Source of the DNA: Streptomyces taklimakanensis
GTDB taxonomy: Bacteria; Actinomycetota; Actinomycetes; Streptomycetales; Streptomycetaceae
Assembly: GCF_009709575.1 (NCBI RefSeq)
Contig: NZ_WIXO01000002.1
Span: forward strand, 101,817-165,816
Direction of reading: 5' to 3'
DNA length: 64,000 bases
Shown piece after piece: positions 30,684 through 38,997 of the stretch. Numbering within the stretch: the first letter of the stretch is position 1; each line of letters begins with the position of its first letter. A model generated the notes under the pieces. The model was given only the letters and a program-made list of their open reading frames with translations. It made no database searches and was not told the origin of the DNA. The translations under genes were made by a program, and so were the position numbers.

Positions 30684-31078
30684 CCAGCCCGGTCCTGGCC
30701 GTCCCCCGGCCGGTGCGCGAGCCCGGCCGGGACGAGGGCTCCGGGGGGTGGTCGGCCGGGTTCTCGGTGACGGTCGACGAGAGCGAGCCCGTCTTCGCCG
30801 GGCACTACCCGGACTTCCCGATCTTTCCCGGCGTCTGCGTGATGGAGTGCGTGCGGCGCGCCGCGGAGGCCGCGAAGCCGCCCGAGTCCGGCGAGCTGCG
30901 GCTGACGGCCGTGGAATCCAGCCGGTTCCTGGCCGCGGTCCACCCCGGTGACGAGTTGGCGATCGAGCTGACCTGGTCGCCGCGCGGCGAGGACTGGCGC
31001 TGCAGCGCCCGGGTGGCGACGGAGCGCGGCCAGGCCGCCTCGGTCCGCCTCCGCTACCGGCGGGAGGCGACGGCGTGA
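30680..31078 (+). CDS. FabZ-like dehydratase subunit A
   Basis: 132 residues, hotdog fold. Carries the FabZ active-site stretch AGHYPDFPIFPGVCVMEC with the His of GHYP and the Glu of MEC, but lacks the usual N-terminal LPHRxPMLLVD motif. GTG start inside the ACP2 stop; its own stop overlaps the next gene. In the type II PKS it should dehydrate the 3-hydroxyacyl-ACP made by FabG. The complementary motif content of the adjacent gene suggests a heterodimer. Confidence 0.85.
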   Translation: MTSPVLAVPRPVREPGRDEGSGGWSAGFSVTVDESEPVFAGHYPDFPIFPGVCVMECVRRAAEAAKPPESGELRLTAVESSRFLAAVHPGDELAIELTWSPRGEDWRCSARVATERGQAASVRLRYRREATA

Positions 31079-31560
31079 TTACCTCCGAAGGCGTCCGCGC
31101 CACGCTTCCGCACCGGTACCCGATGCTGCTGGTCGACCGCGTGGTCGAGGTGGGGACCGACGGGATACGGGCGGTCAAGGCCGTCACGTTGAACGAGCCG
31201 TGGTACGCCCGGCTCGGTCCGCGGGCGACCCGGGACGACCTCGCCTACCCGGACTTCCTGCTGATCGAGTCGTGGACGCAGACGGCGGGCATCCTGGCCA
31301 AGCGCCTGGCGGGTGACGCGGCCGACGGTCAGGTCATGCTGTTCGGCTCCATGAGCGGCATCGAGTTCCACCGGCGGGTCTTCCCCGGGGACACGGTCGA
31401 ACAGCACGCCCGGCTGGAGCGCGCCGTGAACGACACGATGATCTTCGAGGGCGAGAGCCGGGTCGACGGCGAACCGGTCCTGACCGTCGGCCGGATCACC
31501 ATGGCCTTCCGCCCGGGCGAACGGCTCAGCCCCGCACACGCCGGACTGGCGACCGGCTGA
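31075..31560 (+). CDS. FabZ-like dehydratase subunit B
   Basis: 161 residues, GTG start overlapping subunit A. It has the N-terminal FabZ motif LPHRYPMLLVDRV and the Glu in LIESWTQTAG, but the GHFPxxP histidine region is replaced by DDLAYPDFLLIE, so the catalytic His is missing. FabZ active sites are built across the dimer interface from a His and an acidic residue, so this protein could supply Glu while subunit A supplies His. Alternatively it is a non-catalytic scaffold. Confidence 0.85.
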   Translation: MITSEGVRATLPHRYPMLLVDRVVEVGTDGIRAVKAVTLNEPWYARLGPRATRDDLAYPDFLLIESWTQTAGILAKRLAGDAADGQVMLFGSMSGIEFHRRVFPGDTVEQHARLERAVNDTMIFEGESRVDGEPVLTVGRITMAFRPGERLSPAHAGLATG

Positions 31561-31586
31561 CCAGCACAGTCAGTAAGGAGAGTGTC

Positions 31587-32333
31587 ATGACGGACAACAC
31601 AGCGCCGGTCGCCCTGGTGAGCGGTGGATCACGGGGGATCGGCCGGGCCGTGGTCCTGCGGCTCGCGGCCGAGGGGTACGACGTCAGCTTCTGCTACCAG
31701 TCCAACGAGCAGGCCGCGCTGGAACTGGAGAAGGAGGCGGGCGAGTTCGGTCACCGGGCGCTCGCCGTCCGGGCCGACGTGACCGACGCCGCGTCGGTCA
31801 AGGAGTGGGTCGCCCGTACGGAGTCCGACCTGGGGCCGATCGACGTGGCGGTCAGCTCGGCGGGCATCACCCGGGACAATCCGCTGGTCCTCATGTCGGA
31901 CGAGGACTGGCACGGCGTCCTGGACACCAATCTCGACGGCGTCTACCACGTCTGCCGCGCGGTGATATTCGAGATGATGAAGCGCAAGTCCGGCACCATC
32001 GTCAACATCTCCTCCATCGCCGGCGTCTACGGGAACGCGACCCAGTCCAACTACTCCGCCTCCAAGGCGGGCATCATCGGCTTCTCCAAGGCCCTCGCCA
32101 AGGAAGTCGGCCGGTACAACATCCGGGCCAACGTGGTGGCGCCGGGCTACATCGAGACCGACATGACCGCCGAGCTCTCCGACAAGGTCAAGAAGGAAGC
32201 GGCAAAGCAGGTTCCGCTGCGCCGCTTCGGACGGGCCGAGGAGGTGGCGGACCTCGTCGCCTACCTGGCGAGCGAGCGCGCCGCCTACATCACCGGCTCG
32301 GTCTTCCAGATCGACGGCGGTATGACCGTATGA
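31587..32333 (+). CDS. fabG: 3-oxoacyl-ACP reductase (FabG type)
   Basis: 248 residues, classical SDR. Seen: NADPH loop SGGSRGIGRAV, the Ser in NISSIAG, YSASKAG with catalytic Tyr and Lys, and the C-terminal GSVFQIDGGMTV signature of FabG. The start has AAGGAGAG upstream. As the ketoreductase of the highly reducing type II PKS it should reduce each 3-oxoacyl-ACP before the FabZ-like pair dehydrates it; with no enoyl reductase in the block, the product is a conjugated polyene. Confidence 0.95.
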   Translation: MTDNTAPVALVSGGSRGIGRAVVLRLAAEGYDVSFCYQSNEQAALELEKEAGEFGHRALAVRADVTDAASVKEWVARTESDLGPIDVAVSSAGITRDNPLVLMSDEDWHGVLDTNLDGVYHVCRAVIFEMMKRKSGTIVNISSIAGVYGNATQSNYSASKAGIIGFSKALAKEVGRYNIRANVVAPGYIETDMTAELSDKVKKEAAKQVPLRRFGRAEEVADLVAYLASERAAYITGSVFQIDGGMTV

Positions 32334-32349
32334 CCCACCGGGAAGCGAC

Positions 32350-32931
32350 ATGACGACGACCGGACGCCGCCCCGCCCCCGTCGGCACCGCTCCCGCCACC
32401 GGAACCGACGCCGACGGGCGAGGTGGCGTCTCGCCCCACGACCGGACCGCCTACCGGCGGCTCATGGCACTGGCCGACCGCCACGGCGCCTCCTACCGGC
32501 TGATCGAGCACCCCCCGGAGGGCCGCACCGAGGTGGTCAGCGCCCTGCGTGGGCACGACTTGGCGCAGAGCGCCAAGTGTCTGGTCGTGGTGGTGCGGCC
32601 GGACAAGCGGACCTGCCGGTACGTGCTGGCCGTCGTCCCCGGCGACCGACGCCTCGATCTGCGCCGGGTCGCGGAGTGCACCGGCGGGCGCAGGGTCGGC
32701 TTCGCCGACCGCGAGACCGCCGAGCGGCTCGCCGGCTCGGTCAGCGGCTCGATCATCCCCTTCTCCTTCCACCCCGACCTCGAACTGATCGTCGAGGAGG
32801 ACCTGCTCCGCAGCGACGTCCTGTACTTCAACGCCGCCCGGCTCGACCTGTCGATGGCCCTGGCCACCGACGACTACCTGCGGATGGCACGTCCGCGCAC
32901 GGCCCGGATCTCCGAGCCGGCCGACTCCTGA
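32350..32931 (+). CDS. YbaK/ProX-type deacylase
   Basis: 193 residues with a ~35-residue variable N-terminal extension. The core shows YbaK/aminoacyl-tRNA-editing features: YRLIEHPPEGRTEVVSAL, AQSAKCLVVVV, a Lys-containing strand region, and GSIIPFSFHPDLELIVE resembling the GGxxPfG segment. The family hydrolyses mischarged aminoacyl-tRNAs. It lies 16 bp after fabG and is probably the last gene of the polyene operon. Possible roles: clearing misacylated tRNAs or carrier thioesters, or self-protection. Family likely, function uncertain. Confidence 0.75.
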   Translation: MTTTGRRPAPVGTAPATGTDADGRGGVSPHDRTAYRRLMALADRHGASYRLIEHPPEGRTEVVSALRGHDLAQSAKCLVVVVRPDKRTCRYVLAVVPGDRRLDLRRVAECTGGRRVGFADRETAERLAGSVSGSIIPFSFHPDLELIVEEDLLRSDVLYFNAARLDLSMALATDDYLRMARPRTARISEPADS

Positions 32932-33109
32932 CCGCCGGGACGCCGTCGAACTCGTACCATCTGCCGCATTTCAGCAACCTGCAGACACTTCCGCCTCCGT
33001 GCCTGTGCCGCTCTAGCATCACGATGCAGCGGTGGCGGCGACTCTCGATCTCATGTCCGAACCGTGGCCCGCCACCGGGCCGCCGGAGAAAGCAACGGAG
33101 GCCAAGCAC

Positions 33110-34063
33110 GTGGCCAAACCCATGATTGAGGCAATCGACGTAACGAAGTCGTTCGGTGACGTCGCCGCACTGGACGGCGTGAACGTCTCGGTTCCCGAAG
33201 GTTCGATCCACGGTCTGCTGGGCCACAACGGCGCCGGCAAGACCACCTTGGTCAACATCCTCTCCACGTTGCTGGAACCGACCGACGGCACCGCCCGGAT
33301 CTGCGGCCTCGACGTGACCGCCGAGGCGCAGAGGGTCCGCCGTTGCATCGGCCTGACCGGGCAGTTCGCCTCGGTGGACGAACAGCTCTCCGGGCGGGAC
33401 AACCTGACCCTGATCGCGCGCCTGCTCGGCGCGAGCAAGCGTCAGGCCCACTCCCGCGCGGACGAACTGCTGGAGCTGTTCGAGCTGTCCCAGGCCGCCA
33501 AGCGGCCGGTCTCCCAGTACTCGGGGGGCATGCGCAGGCGGCTGGACATCGCGGCGAGCCTCGTCGGCTCACCGCAGGTCATCTTCCTCGACGAGCCGAC
33601 GACCGGCCTGGACCCGAACTCCCGGATCGGCGTGTGGGAGATCGTCAAGCGACTGGCCAAGGACGGCGTCGCGGTGCTGCTCACCACGCAGTACCTCGAA
33701 GAGGCCGACCAGCTCTGCGACCGGATCACCCTGCTGTCCAAGGGCAAGGTGGTCGCGGGCGGCACGCCCGACGAGCTCAAGGCCGACGTCGGCCAGCGCA
33801 TGGTGACCGTGACGCTGTCGACGGAGTCCGAGGCGTCCACCGCGGTGAAGGCGCTGGAGGACACCGGCATCCGGGCGACCCCTCAGGAGTCCGGGGCCAC
33901 CATCAGCGTCCCGGTCGCCGCCTCCGCCGACCTCGCGACCATCGTGCGCACGCTGAACGAGGCGCACACCGAGATCACCGAGCTCGGTTTCTCCGAGCCG
34001 ACTCTGGACGACGTCTACCTGAGGCTGACTCACGAACCCACCGGGAAGTCGGTGCCCGCGTGA
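33110..34063 (+). CDS. ABC exporter ATPase (DrrA-like)
   Basis: 317 residues. Walker A GHNGAGKTT, ABC signature YSGGMRRRLDIAASL, Walker B VIFLDEPTTGLD and a C-terminal extension typical of daunorubicin-resistance (DrrA) ATPases. GTG at 33110 has CGGAGG eight bases upstream; longer starts at 33032 or 33053 are possible. It pairs with the permease gene that begins 37 bp downstream. Probable self-resistance and export of the lipopeptide. A TAGCAT box at 33014-33019 may belong to its own promoter. Confidence 0.93.
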   Translation: MAKPMIEAIDVTKSFGDVAALDGVNVSVPEGSIHGLLGHNGAGKTTLVNILSTLLEPTDGTARICGLDVTAEAQRVRRCIGLTGQFASVDEQLSGRDNLTLIARLLGASKRQAHSRADELLELFELSQAAKRPVSQYSGGMRRRLDIAASLVGSPQVIFLDEPTTGLDPNSRIGVWEIVKRLAKDGVAVLLTTQYLEEADQLCDRITLLSKGKVVAGGTPDELKADVGQRMVTVTLSTESEASTAVKALEDTGIRATPQESGATISVPVAASADLATIVRTLNEAHTEITELGFSEPTLDDVYLRLTHEPTGKSVPA

Positions 34064-34100
34064 CCGTCCCGACCATTCCCATCGAAGAAGGAGCGCACCG

Positions 34101-34946
34101 ATGACGGTCATCGAGGCCGAGGCCGGCCGGCAGCGGACAGCGTCGGACCGAGAGGGGCACCCGTCCGAGCAGTGGGGCGGCAGCGGCCTGTTCTCCCAGA
34201 CCGCCGCCCTCACCGGCCGCTCGATACGGCCCTACCTGCAGGCCGGCGTGCTCATCGTCACGTTCGTCGAGCCGCTGGTCATGCTGTTGATGTTCGCCGG
34301 CGTGCTGAAGGTGCTGGGCGACGCGCCCGGGATGCCGACCGACATGGCCTACATCGACAACCTGGCTCCCGCCATCATGATCATCACCGCGGTCGCCGCC
34401 GGCGCCCAGGCGGGCAACGGTCTCATCAACGACCTGCGCAACGACGTCATCACCCGCTTCCACACCCTGCCGATCAACAGGTTCAGCGTGCTGCTGGCCA
34501 GGAGCTTCGCCGACGGTGCCCGGGCGCTCTACCAGTTGATCGCCGTCGCCGTCCTGGCCGCGCTGTTCTTCGGGTTCGCGCCTCCCGGCGGGTTCCTGGG
34601 CGTGGTGGGCACGATCGTCATGAGCCTGCTCGTCGGCTGGTCCATGAGCTGGATCTTCATCATGATGGCCGCGGTGCTGCGCAACGGCGACGTGCTGCGC
34701 ATGATCACCACGCTGATGACCTTCCCGCTGCTGTTCGCCTCCAACGCCTTCGTCCCGCCGGAGTCGATGCCCACCTGGCTGCGGGTGATCGCCCAGGCGA
34801 ACCCCATCTCCTACGCCAACGACGCCACGCGCAGCATGGTCGCCGGCGAGATCACCCTCGCGGAACTGCTCGCCACCGTCGTGGCGTGCCTCGCCCTGGT
34901 GTGCGTCTGCGCACCGATCTCGAAGCGCTCGTTCCGAGTGATGTGA
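34101..34946 (+). CDS. ABC-2 exporter permease (DrrB-like)
   Basis: 281 residues with six predicted membrane segments in the DrrB pattern, for example around LIVTFVEPLVMLLMFAGVL, AIMIITAVAAGAQAG, VLAALFFGFAPPGGFLG and LLATVVACLALVCVCAPI. ATG follows GAAGAAGGAG. It forms the channel for the adjacent ATPase; together they make a complete two-gene exporter of the drug-resistance class. It is followed by a strong terminator hairpin, which ends the transcription unit. Confidence 0.92.
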   Translation: MTVIEAEAGRQRTASDREGHPSEQWGGSGLFSQTAALTGRSIRPYLQAGVLIVTFVEPLVMLLMFAGVLKVLGDAPGMPTDMAYIDNLAPAIMIITAVAAGAQAGNGLINDLRNDVITRFHTLPINRFSVLLARSFADGARALYQLIAVAVLAALFFGFAPPGGFLGVVGTIVMSLLVGWSMSWIFIMMAAVLRNGDVLRMITTLMTFPLLFASNAFVPPESMPTWLRVIAQANPISYANDATRSMVAGEITLAELLATVVACLALVCVCAPISKRSFRVM

Positions 34947-34952
34947 CCCCCG

Positions 34953-34987
34953 TGCGCCCCGGCCGGCATCGTGCCCGCCGGGGCGCA
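34953..34987 (+). terminator. Terminator after ABC exporter
   Basis: Perfect 11-bp stem TGCGCCCCGGC / GCCGGGGCGCA with a 13-base loop, 7 bp after the permease stop. GC-rich without a T-run, as is common in Streptomyces. Confidence 0.75.
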
Positions 34988-35097
34988 ATGGTGCCCTCTG
35001 CGGCGGCCGATCACGAGACCGATGACCAGTTGTGCCCTCTTCCCACCCGCAGGACGCGTGAAACCTGCGCCGCCGTGGCACCAAGCTGTCGAAAGCG

Positions 35098-35109
35098 ATG
35101 TTCGAACAT
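35098..35109 (+). promoter_or_regulatory. 12-bp palindrome upstream of LuxR regulator
   Basis: ATGTTCGAACAT, a perfect palindrome 83 bp upstream of the regulator start in a 205-bp gap, within a locally AT-richer stretch. Plausible binding site for the regulator itself or another dimeric protein. Not tested against other sites. Confidence 0.4.
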
Positions 35110-35191
35110 TCCGAGCCGGCTCGCACATGCCTAAGTTGACCTCGTCAGCGGGCAAAACCTGCCCTGGGAAGAAACCTTCCGAGAGGTTGGC

Positions 35192-36151
35192 GTGGCGGAA
35201 TCCGGAATCGGTCTGGACAGGCGTTCGGAGCTTCTCTACCGGAAGCTGCTCCTGCGGACGAGCTGGCGAACGCAGGAACTGGCGCAGGCCATGGAATGGC
35301 CGACAAACGAGGTCGCGCAAGCGATGGAGATCCTGCGGGCCGAGGGTCTCGCCAGCGTCTCCGAGGACGACCACACGGCGTTTCGCGCGGTCGAGCCGTG
35401 CATAGCCCTGCCGGCCCTGCTGGCCCGGTCGATGCGCGAGGGCCGCTCACCGCAGCCCCGCCCGGTCGAGATCGACCGGTTCATCGCCCTGCACGAGCGC
35501 GCGGCCGAGCGCGTCAGGGAGTCCGCCGACGGGAGCGGGAGCCGCGACGACGCGTCCACCATGGTCGAACGAATGGTCGCCAAGGCCGAGCGTGACGTGA
35601 TGTTCCTCGTCCCCGGCCACGTCGAGGGCGGTTTCGAGTTCTCCCGCCCCATCGTGGACATGGGACTGCGACGCGGCGTGCGCCTGCGGGCCGTGTGGTC
35701 GTCCTGCGTCTTCCAGACACCTTCCGCCATGACGTACGCACAGTGGCTGGCCCAGCAGGACGTTCCGCCGCGCACGGTCGGCACGGTGCCGCTGCGGGCG
35801 ATGATCATGGACGGTGCGGTGGCCGTGGTGATCGACGCGTCGGAAGGCTCCCGCGTGGTGCGGTCCACCACGGAGCTGGAATCCCTGTGCGCCCTGGCGG
35901 AGCGGCTCTGGGAGCGCGGGGCGGCGGTGCGGCAGCTGGGACGGAAGCCCGGCGCCCCCACCACCCGCCGCCCCCGTACGGAGATCGTCCTCCGGCTCCT
36001 GGCCGAAGGCCTCACCGACGACGCCATCGCCCGTCGACTGGGCTGCAGCGTCCGGACGGTGCGCAACGACGTCGCGTCGGCCATGGTGGCGCTCGATGCG
36101 CGTAGCAGGTTCCAGGCGGGAGCCCGCGCCATGCAGGTCGGACTGATCTGA
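35192..36151 (+). CDS. LuxR-family regulator with TrmB-like N-terminus
   Basis: 319 residues. N-terminal winged-helix-like region (RTSWRTQELAQAMEWPTNEVAQAMEIL), a middle phospholipase-D-like sensor region (residues ~110-235), and a C-terminal LuxR helix-turn-helix (GLTDDAIARRLGCSVRTVRNDV). It ends ARSRFQAGARAMQVGLI, close to the ends of the two LuxR proteins at 48.8-50.5 kb. The GTG start has GAGAGG upstream. It probably controls this cluster, perhaps the divided units on either side. The ligand is unknown. Confidence 0.88.
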   Translation: MAESGIGLDRRSELLYRKLLLRTSWRTQELAQAMEWPTNEVAQAMEILRAEGLASVSEDDHTAFRAVEPCIALPALLARSMREGRSPQPRPVEIDRFIALHERAAERVRESADGSGSRDDASTMVERMVAKAERDVMFLVPGHVEGGFEFSRPIVDMGLRRGVRLRAVWSSCVFQTPSAMTYAQWLAQQDVPPRTVGTVPLRAMIMDGAVAVVIDASEGSRVVRSTTELESLCALAERLWERGAAVRQLGRKPGAPTTRRPRTEIVLRLLAEGLTDDAIARRLGCSVRTVRNDVASAMVALDARSRFQAGARAMQVGLI

Positions 36152-36196
36152 CGGCGACACGGAAGCCGCCGTGACCGGCGCCCGACACCCCTCCCC

Positions 36197-36225
36197 GACA
36201 GGCCCGCCCACGTGGCGGGCCTGTC
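36197..36225 (+). terminator. Terminator after LuxR regulator
   Basis: Perfect 12-bp stem GACAGGCCCGCC / GGCGGGCCTGTC with a CACGT loop, 45 bp after the regulator stop. Confidence 0.8.
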
Positions 36226-36407
36226 CCGTCCCGCGCGGGGACCGGCGCGCTCCCCGCGGCGGCGTCCGGCGGCGTCCGGCGGAACGGGAGGCCCGTGAGA
36301 CGGGTCGTACAGAGGGAGTACAGATCGGCGCAGGAATCCATATGTACGGTTGTGCGAACGTGGTGGCACAGTGCCTGGGAAGAGCCCGGAAGCACAGGGG
36401 AGGAACG

Positions 36408-36644
36408 ATGCACGACGACACGGACGACCCGTTCCACGTCCAGCATCCTCTGGACGTTCTGACGGAGATCGAACTTCGGGGTGCCGCGGACCGTGAGCTG
36501 CCGATGCACGACAACGCGATCCTCTGGGCGGATCTACTGGCGGCTTACGTCGAACACCTGGTGGACCGAGGGCAGGCACACGATCCGGACCCCGGCGCGT
36601 TCGAGCTGACGCGCCGGCTGGACGAAGGACACGCCGGCGGCTGA
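36408..36644 (+). CDS. Small hypothetical protein
   Basis: 78 acidic residues (MHDDTDDPFHVQHPLDVLTE at the start), no membrane segment and no family recognised. The start is supported by a strong GGGGAGGA site seven bases before the ATG and by coding-like third-position GC. The last 111 bp run antisense to the 3' end of the SARP gene. No function is proposed. Confidence 0.65.
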   Translation: MHDDTDDPFHVQHPLDVLTEIELRGAADRELPMHDNAILWADLLAAYVEHLVDRGQAHDPDPGAFELTRRLDEGHAGG

Positions 36645-38528
36645 CCCGCGTCCCTTGGGGAGGGCGTCCGCCGACCGGCCGGCGGGGAGCCGGGAGGGCG
36701 GGGTGTCGGCCCCGCCGGCGCGCGCCGTCGCCCCTCCCCGGATCGCGAGCCGCATCAGCGGTGTGAAGCGGTACCGCAGCCACACCTCGCCGTCGACGCC
36801 CCGCGCCTCCAGGATCCGCGCGTTGACCAGGCTCTCCAGCAGCTCCTCGGCTTCGTCGAAGGAGATGCCCAGCAGCTCCGCGGTGCCCGGAGGCGTCAAC
36901 GGGACGGGACCGACCGCCGCCAGGACGCCGCAGTCCCTCCTGGTGGCCTCGTCCAGCGGGTCCAGGGCCGCGCGCAGGCGGCCGCGCACGTCAAGGCTGC
37001 CGAACCGGAGTTCGTCCAGTCGGCGCCCCTCGGGGGCCAGTCGGTCGGCGAGCCTGGCGATCCGCCACTGCTGGCAGGCCGCCAGACGGGACCCGGCCAC
37101 GCGCAGGGCGAGGGGCAGCCCGTCGCACGCCTCCACCACCCGCGCGGTCGCCTCGGGTTCGGCCGCGACCCGTTCCTCTCCCACGACGGCGGCGAGCAGG
37201 CGACGGGCCTCGTCCGCGTCCATGGGTCCGAGCCGCACCAGCCTGGTGCCCTCCAGCGAGGCCAGGGTGGACCGGACCCCGGTGACGAGGGTGCGGCTGC
37301 CGTCGCCGCCCGGCAGCAGGGGGCGCACCTGGGCGTCGTCGGCGGCGTTGTCCAGGACGACGAGCGTGCGCCGTCCGGCCGTCAGGGTCCGGTAGAGGTG
37401 GGCGCGCTCGTCGAGCGTGGCGGGCAGTTCGTCGTCCGCGGCACCCAGGGCGCGCAGGAACCAGCCGAGGGCCTCCACCGGATCGCGGGGGGTGCCGTCG
37501 GGGGCGCGCAGATCGGCGTAGAGCAGACCGTGCGGGAAGTCGGCACGGCACTGGCGGGCGACCCGCACGGCGAACGCCGACTTCCCGATGCCGGGGGCGC
37601 CGGTGACGAGGACGTCCTGCCGGCCGTGGAGGGCGGCGAGCACGTCCGCCGTCTCGGCCACGCGCCCGGTGAAGTCCCCGGCTCCGGCGGGCAGCATCGC
37701 GGGGACGAGCCCGTGCCCGACGCCGCCGCCGCGGAACAGCCCGCGGGCGTCCGGCGACGACAGGGTGACGCCGTGGCGCTCGGGAGCCCGGGGAGGGGGG
37801 AGGACGCCCCGGAGGATCTGCTGGTGGAGGGCGCGCAGGGCGGGGCTGGGGTCGATCCCGAGCTCCTCCGCCAGGACGCGGCGGCCCTCCTCGTACACCG
37901 CCAGCGCTTCGGCCTGACGACCGCAGCGGTACAGGGCGACCATCAACTGGCCGCGGATCCGCTCGCGCACCGGGTACTGCGCCGCCAGGCCGGTCAGCGC
38001 GGTCACGACGTCGACGTGCCGGCCGAGGGCGAGCGCGGCGTCGGCGTGGTTCTCCTGGGCGCTGATCCGGGCCTCCTCCAGGCCCGGGGCCTCGACGTCG
38101 GCCAGGTACGGGGTGACGTCGCGCAGGGCCGGGCCGCGCCACAGGGCGAGCGCCTCGGCCAGCCGGCGTTCGGCACCGGCGTACCGACCCGCGAGGAGGT
38201 CGGCGCGGCCGGCCTCGGCCAGCCGCCGGAAGACGTCCCAGTCGAACACGGCGTCGCCGATGTCCATCCGGTACCCGCGGCCGATCCGCTCCAGCTTCAG
38301 CCCGGGGCCGATGCGGGTGCGCAGCCGCGACACGTACGTGTACAGCCGGCTGGTGCGGGTGGCCATCCGCTCCCAGCCCCACAGGAGGGCGACCAGCCGC
38401 TCGTCGGTCAGGCTCCGGCCGTAGGCGAGCAGCAGCGCCGCCAGAACGGTGCGCTGCTTGCTGCCGTCCAGCGGGACCGCGCGGCCGTCGACCTCGGCCG
38501 ACACCGGGCCGAGGACCTTGAAGTCCAT
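36534..38528 (-). CDS. SARP-family regulator with BTAD and NB-ARC domains (AfsR-like)
   Basis: 664 residues. Order: winged-helix DNA-binding domain (about 1-95), bacterial transcriptional activation domain (about 100-250, ending EELGIDPSPALRALHQQIL), then an NB-ARC/ATPase region with Walker A TGAPGIGKSA near 308 and TLVVLDNAADD. No tetratricopeptide repeats follow. The tail from about residue 600 is low-complexity and overlaps the small gene on the other strand, as if the natural stop had been lost. ATG at 38528 has GAGGAGAC upstream. SARPs activate antibiotic clusters by binding heptamer repeats at -35 regions, so it is a likely pathway activator. Confidence 0.93.
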   Translation of the reverse strand: MDFKVLGPVSAEVDGRAVPLDGSKQRTVLAALLLAYGRSLTDERLVALLWGWERMATRTSRLYTYVSRLRTRIGPGLKLERIGRGYRMDIGDAVFDWDVFRRLAEAGRADLLAGRYAGAERRLAEALALWRGPALRDVTPYLADVEAPGLEEARISAQENHADAALALGRHVDVVTALTGLAAQYPVRERIRGQLMVALYRCGRQAEALAVYEEGRRVLAEELGIDPSPALRALHQQILRGVLPPPRAPERHGVTLSSPDARGLFRGGGVGHGLVPAMLPAGAGDFTGRVAETADVLAALHGRQDVLVTGAPGIGKSAFAVRVARQCRADFPHGLLYADLRAPDGTPRDPVEALGWFLRALGAADDELPATLDERAHLYRTLTAGRRTLVVLDNAADDAQVRPLLPGGDGSRTLVTGVRSTLASLEGTRLVRLGPMDADEARRLLAAVVGEERVAAEPEATARVVEACDGLPLALRVAGSRLAACQQWRIARLADRLAPEGRRLDELRFGSLDVRGRLRAALDPLDEATRRDCGVLAAVGPVPLTPPGTAELLGISFDEAEELLESLVNARILEARGVDGEVWLRYRFTPLMRLAIRGGATARAGGADTPPSRLPAGRSADALPKGRGSAAGVSFVQPARQLERAGVRIVCLPSVHQVFDVSRQ

Positions 38529-38738
38529 GAGGAGTCTCCTCGTTCCGCGGACCCGCTGCTTCTCGGGGCCGCCTACCGCAAAACCGTGCTCTCCGGGCCT
38601 TTCCCGGTGCCGTTCCTCACCTGCCGCCCACGGTGCGCCCCGGGTGCCGGGGGACGCCGTGGGGCGCTCTCCTCCCGGAGAGCGCCCGCACGGTCCGGCT
38701 CCCCCGCGCCGGACCGGTCGGCGGGTCGTCCTGCGGTC

Positions 38739-38987
38739 CTACGCCGTGGACGGCACGCTACCGGTCCACGCCGCCGTCCTTCCGGCCATCCAGGAGGCGG
38801 ACGGGAGGACGGCGGGACGCCGCCATGTCGCGGACGCGGCGGGCCGTGTGCCCCTGCCGGAGGAGAGGGTCGTGGGCAGGGTGGTGAGCAGGGCGGCGAC
38901 GGCGGCCAGTTCCTCCGGCGCCGGGCTGCCGCTGATCACCTTGAACAGGACGGGGCCCAGCGGCCCTTCGAGCACTGTCGCGGACAC
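38739..38987 (-). CDS. Acyl-CoA carboxylase epsilon subunit
   Basis: 82 residues. The N-terminal pattern LFKVISGSPAPEELAAVAALL and a C-terminal W-containing tail fit the small epsilon subunit that binds actinomycete acetyl/propionyl-CoA carboxylase beta subunits. It lies 10 bp after the beta subunit gene on the same strand and is surely co-transcribed with it. It should raise carboxylase activity to supply malonyl-CoA to the polyene PKS. Confidence 0.85.
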   Translation of the reverse strand: MSATVLEGPLGPVLFKVISGSPAPEELAAVAALLTTLPTTLSSGRGTRPAASATWRRPAVLPSASWMAGRTAAWTGSVPSTA

Positions 38988-38997
38988 GGGGTCCTCC

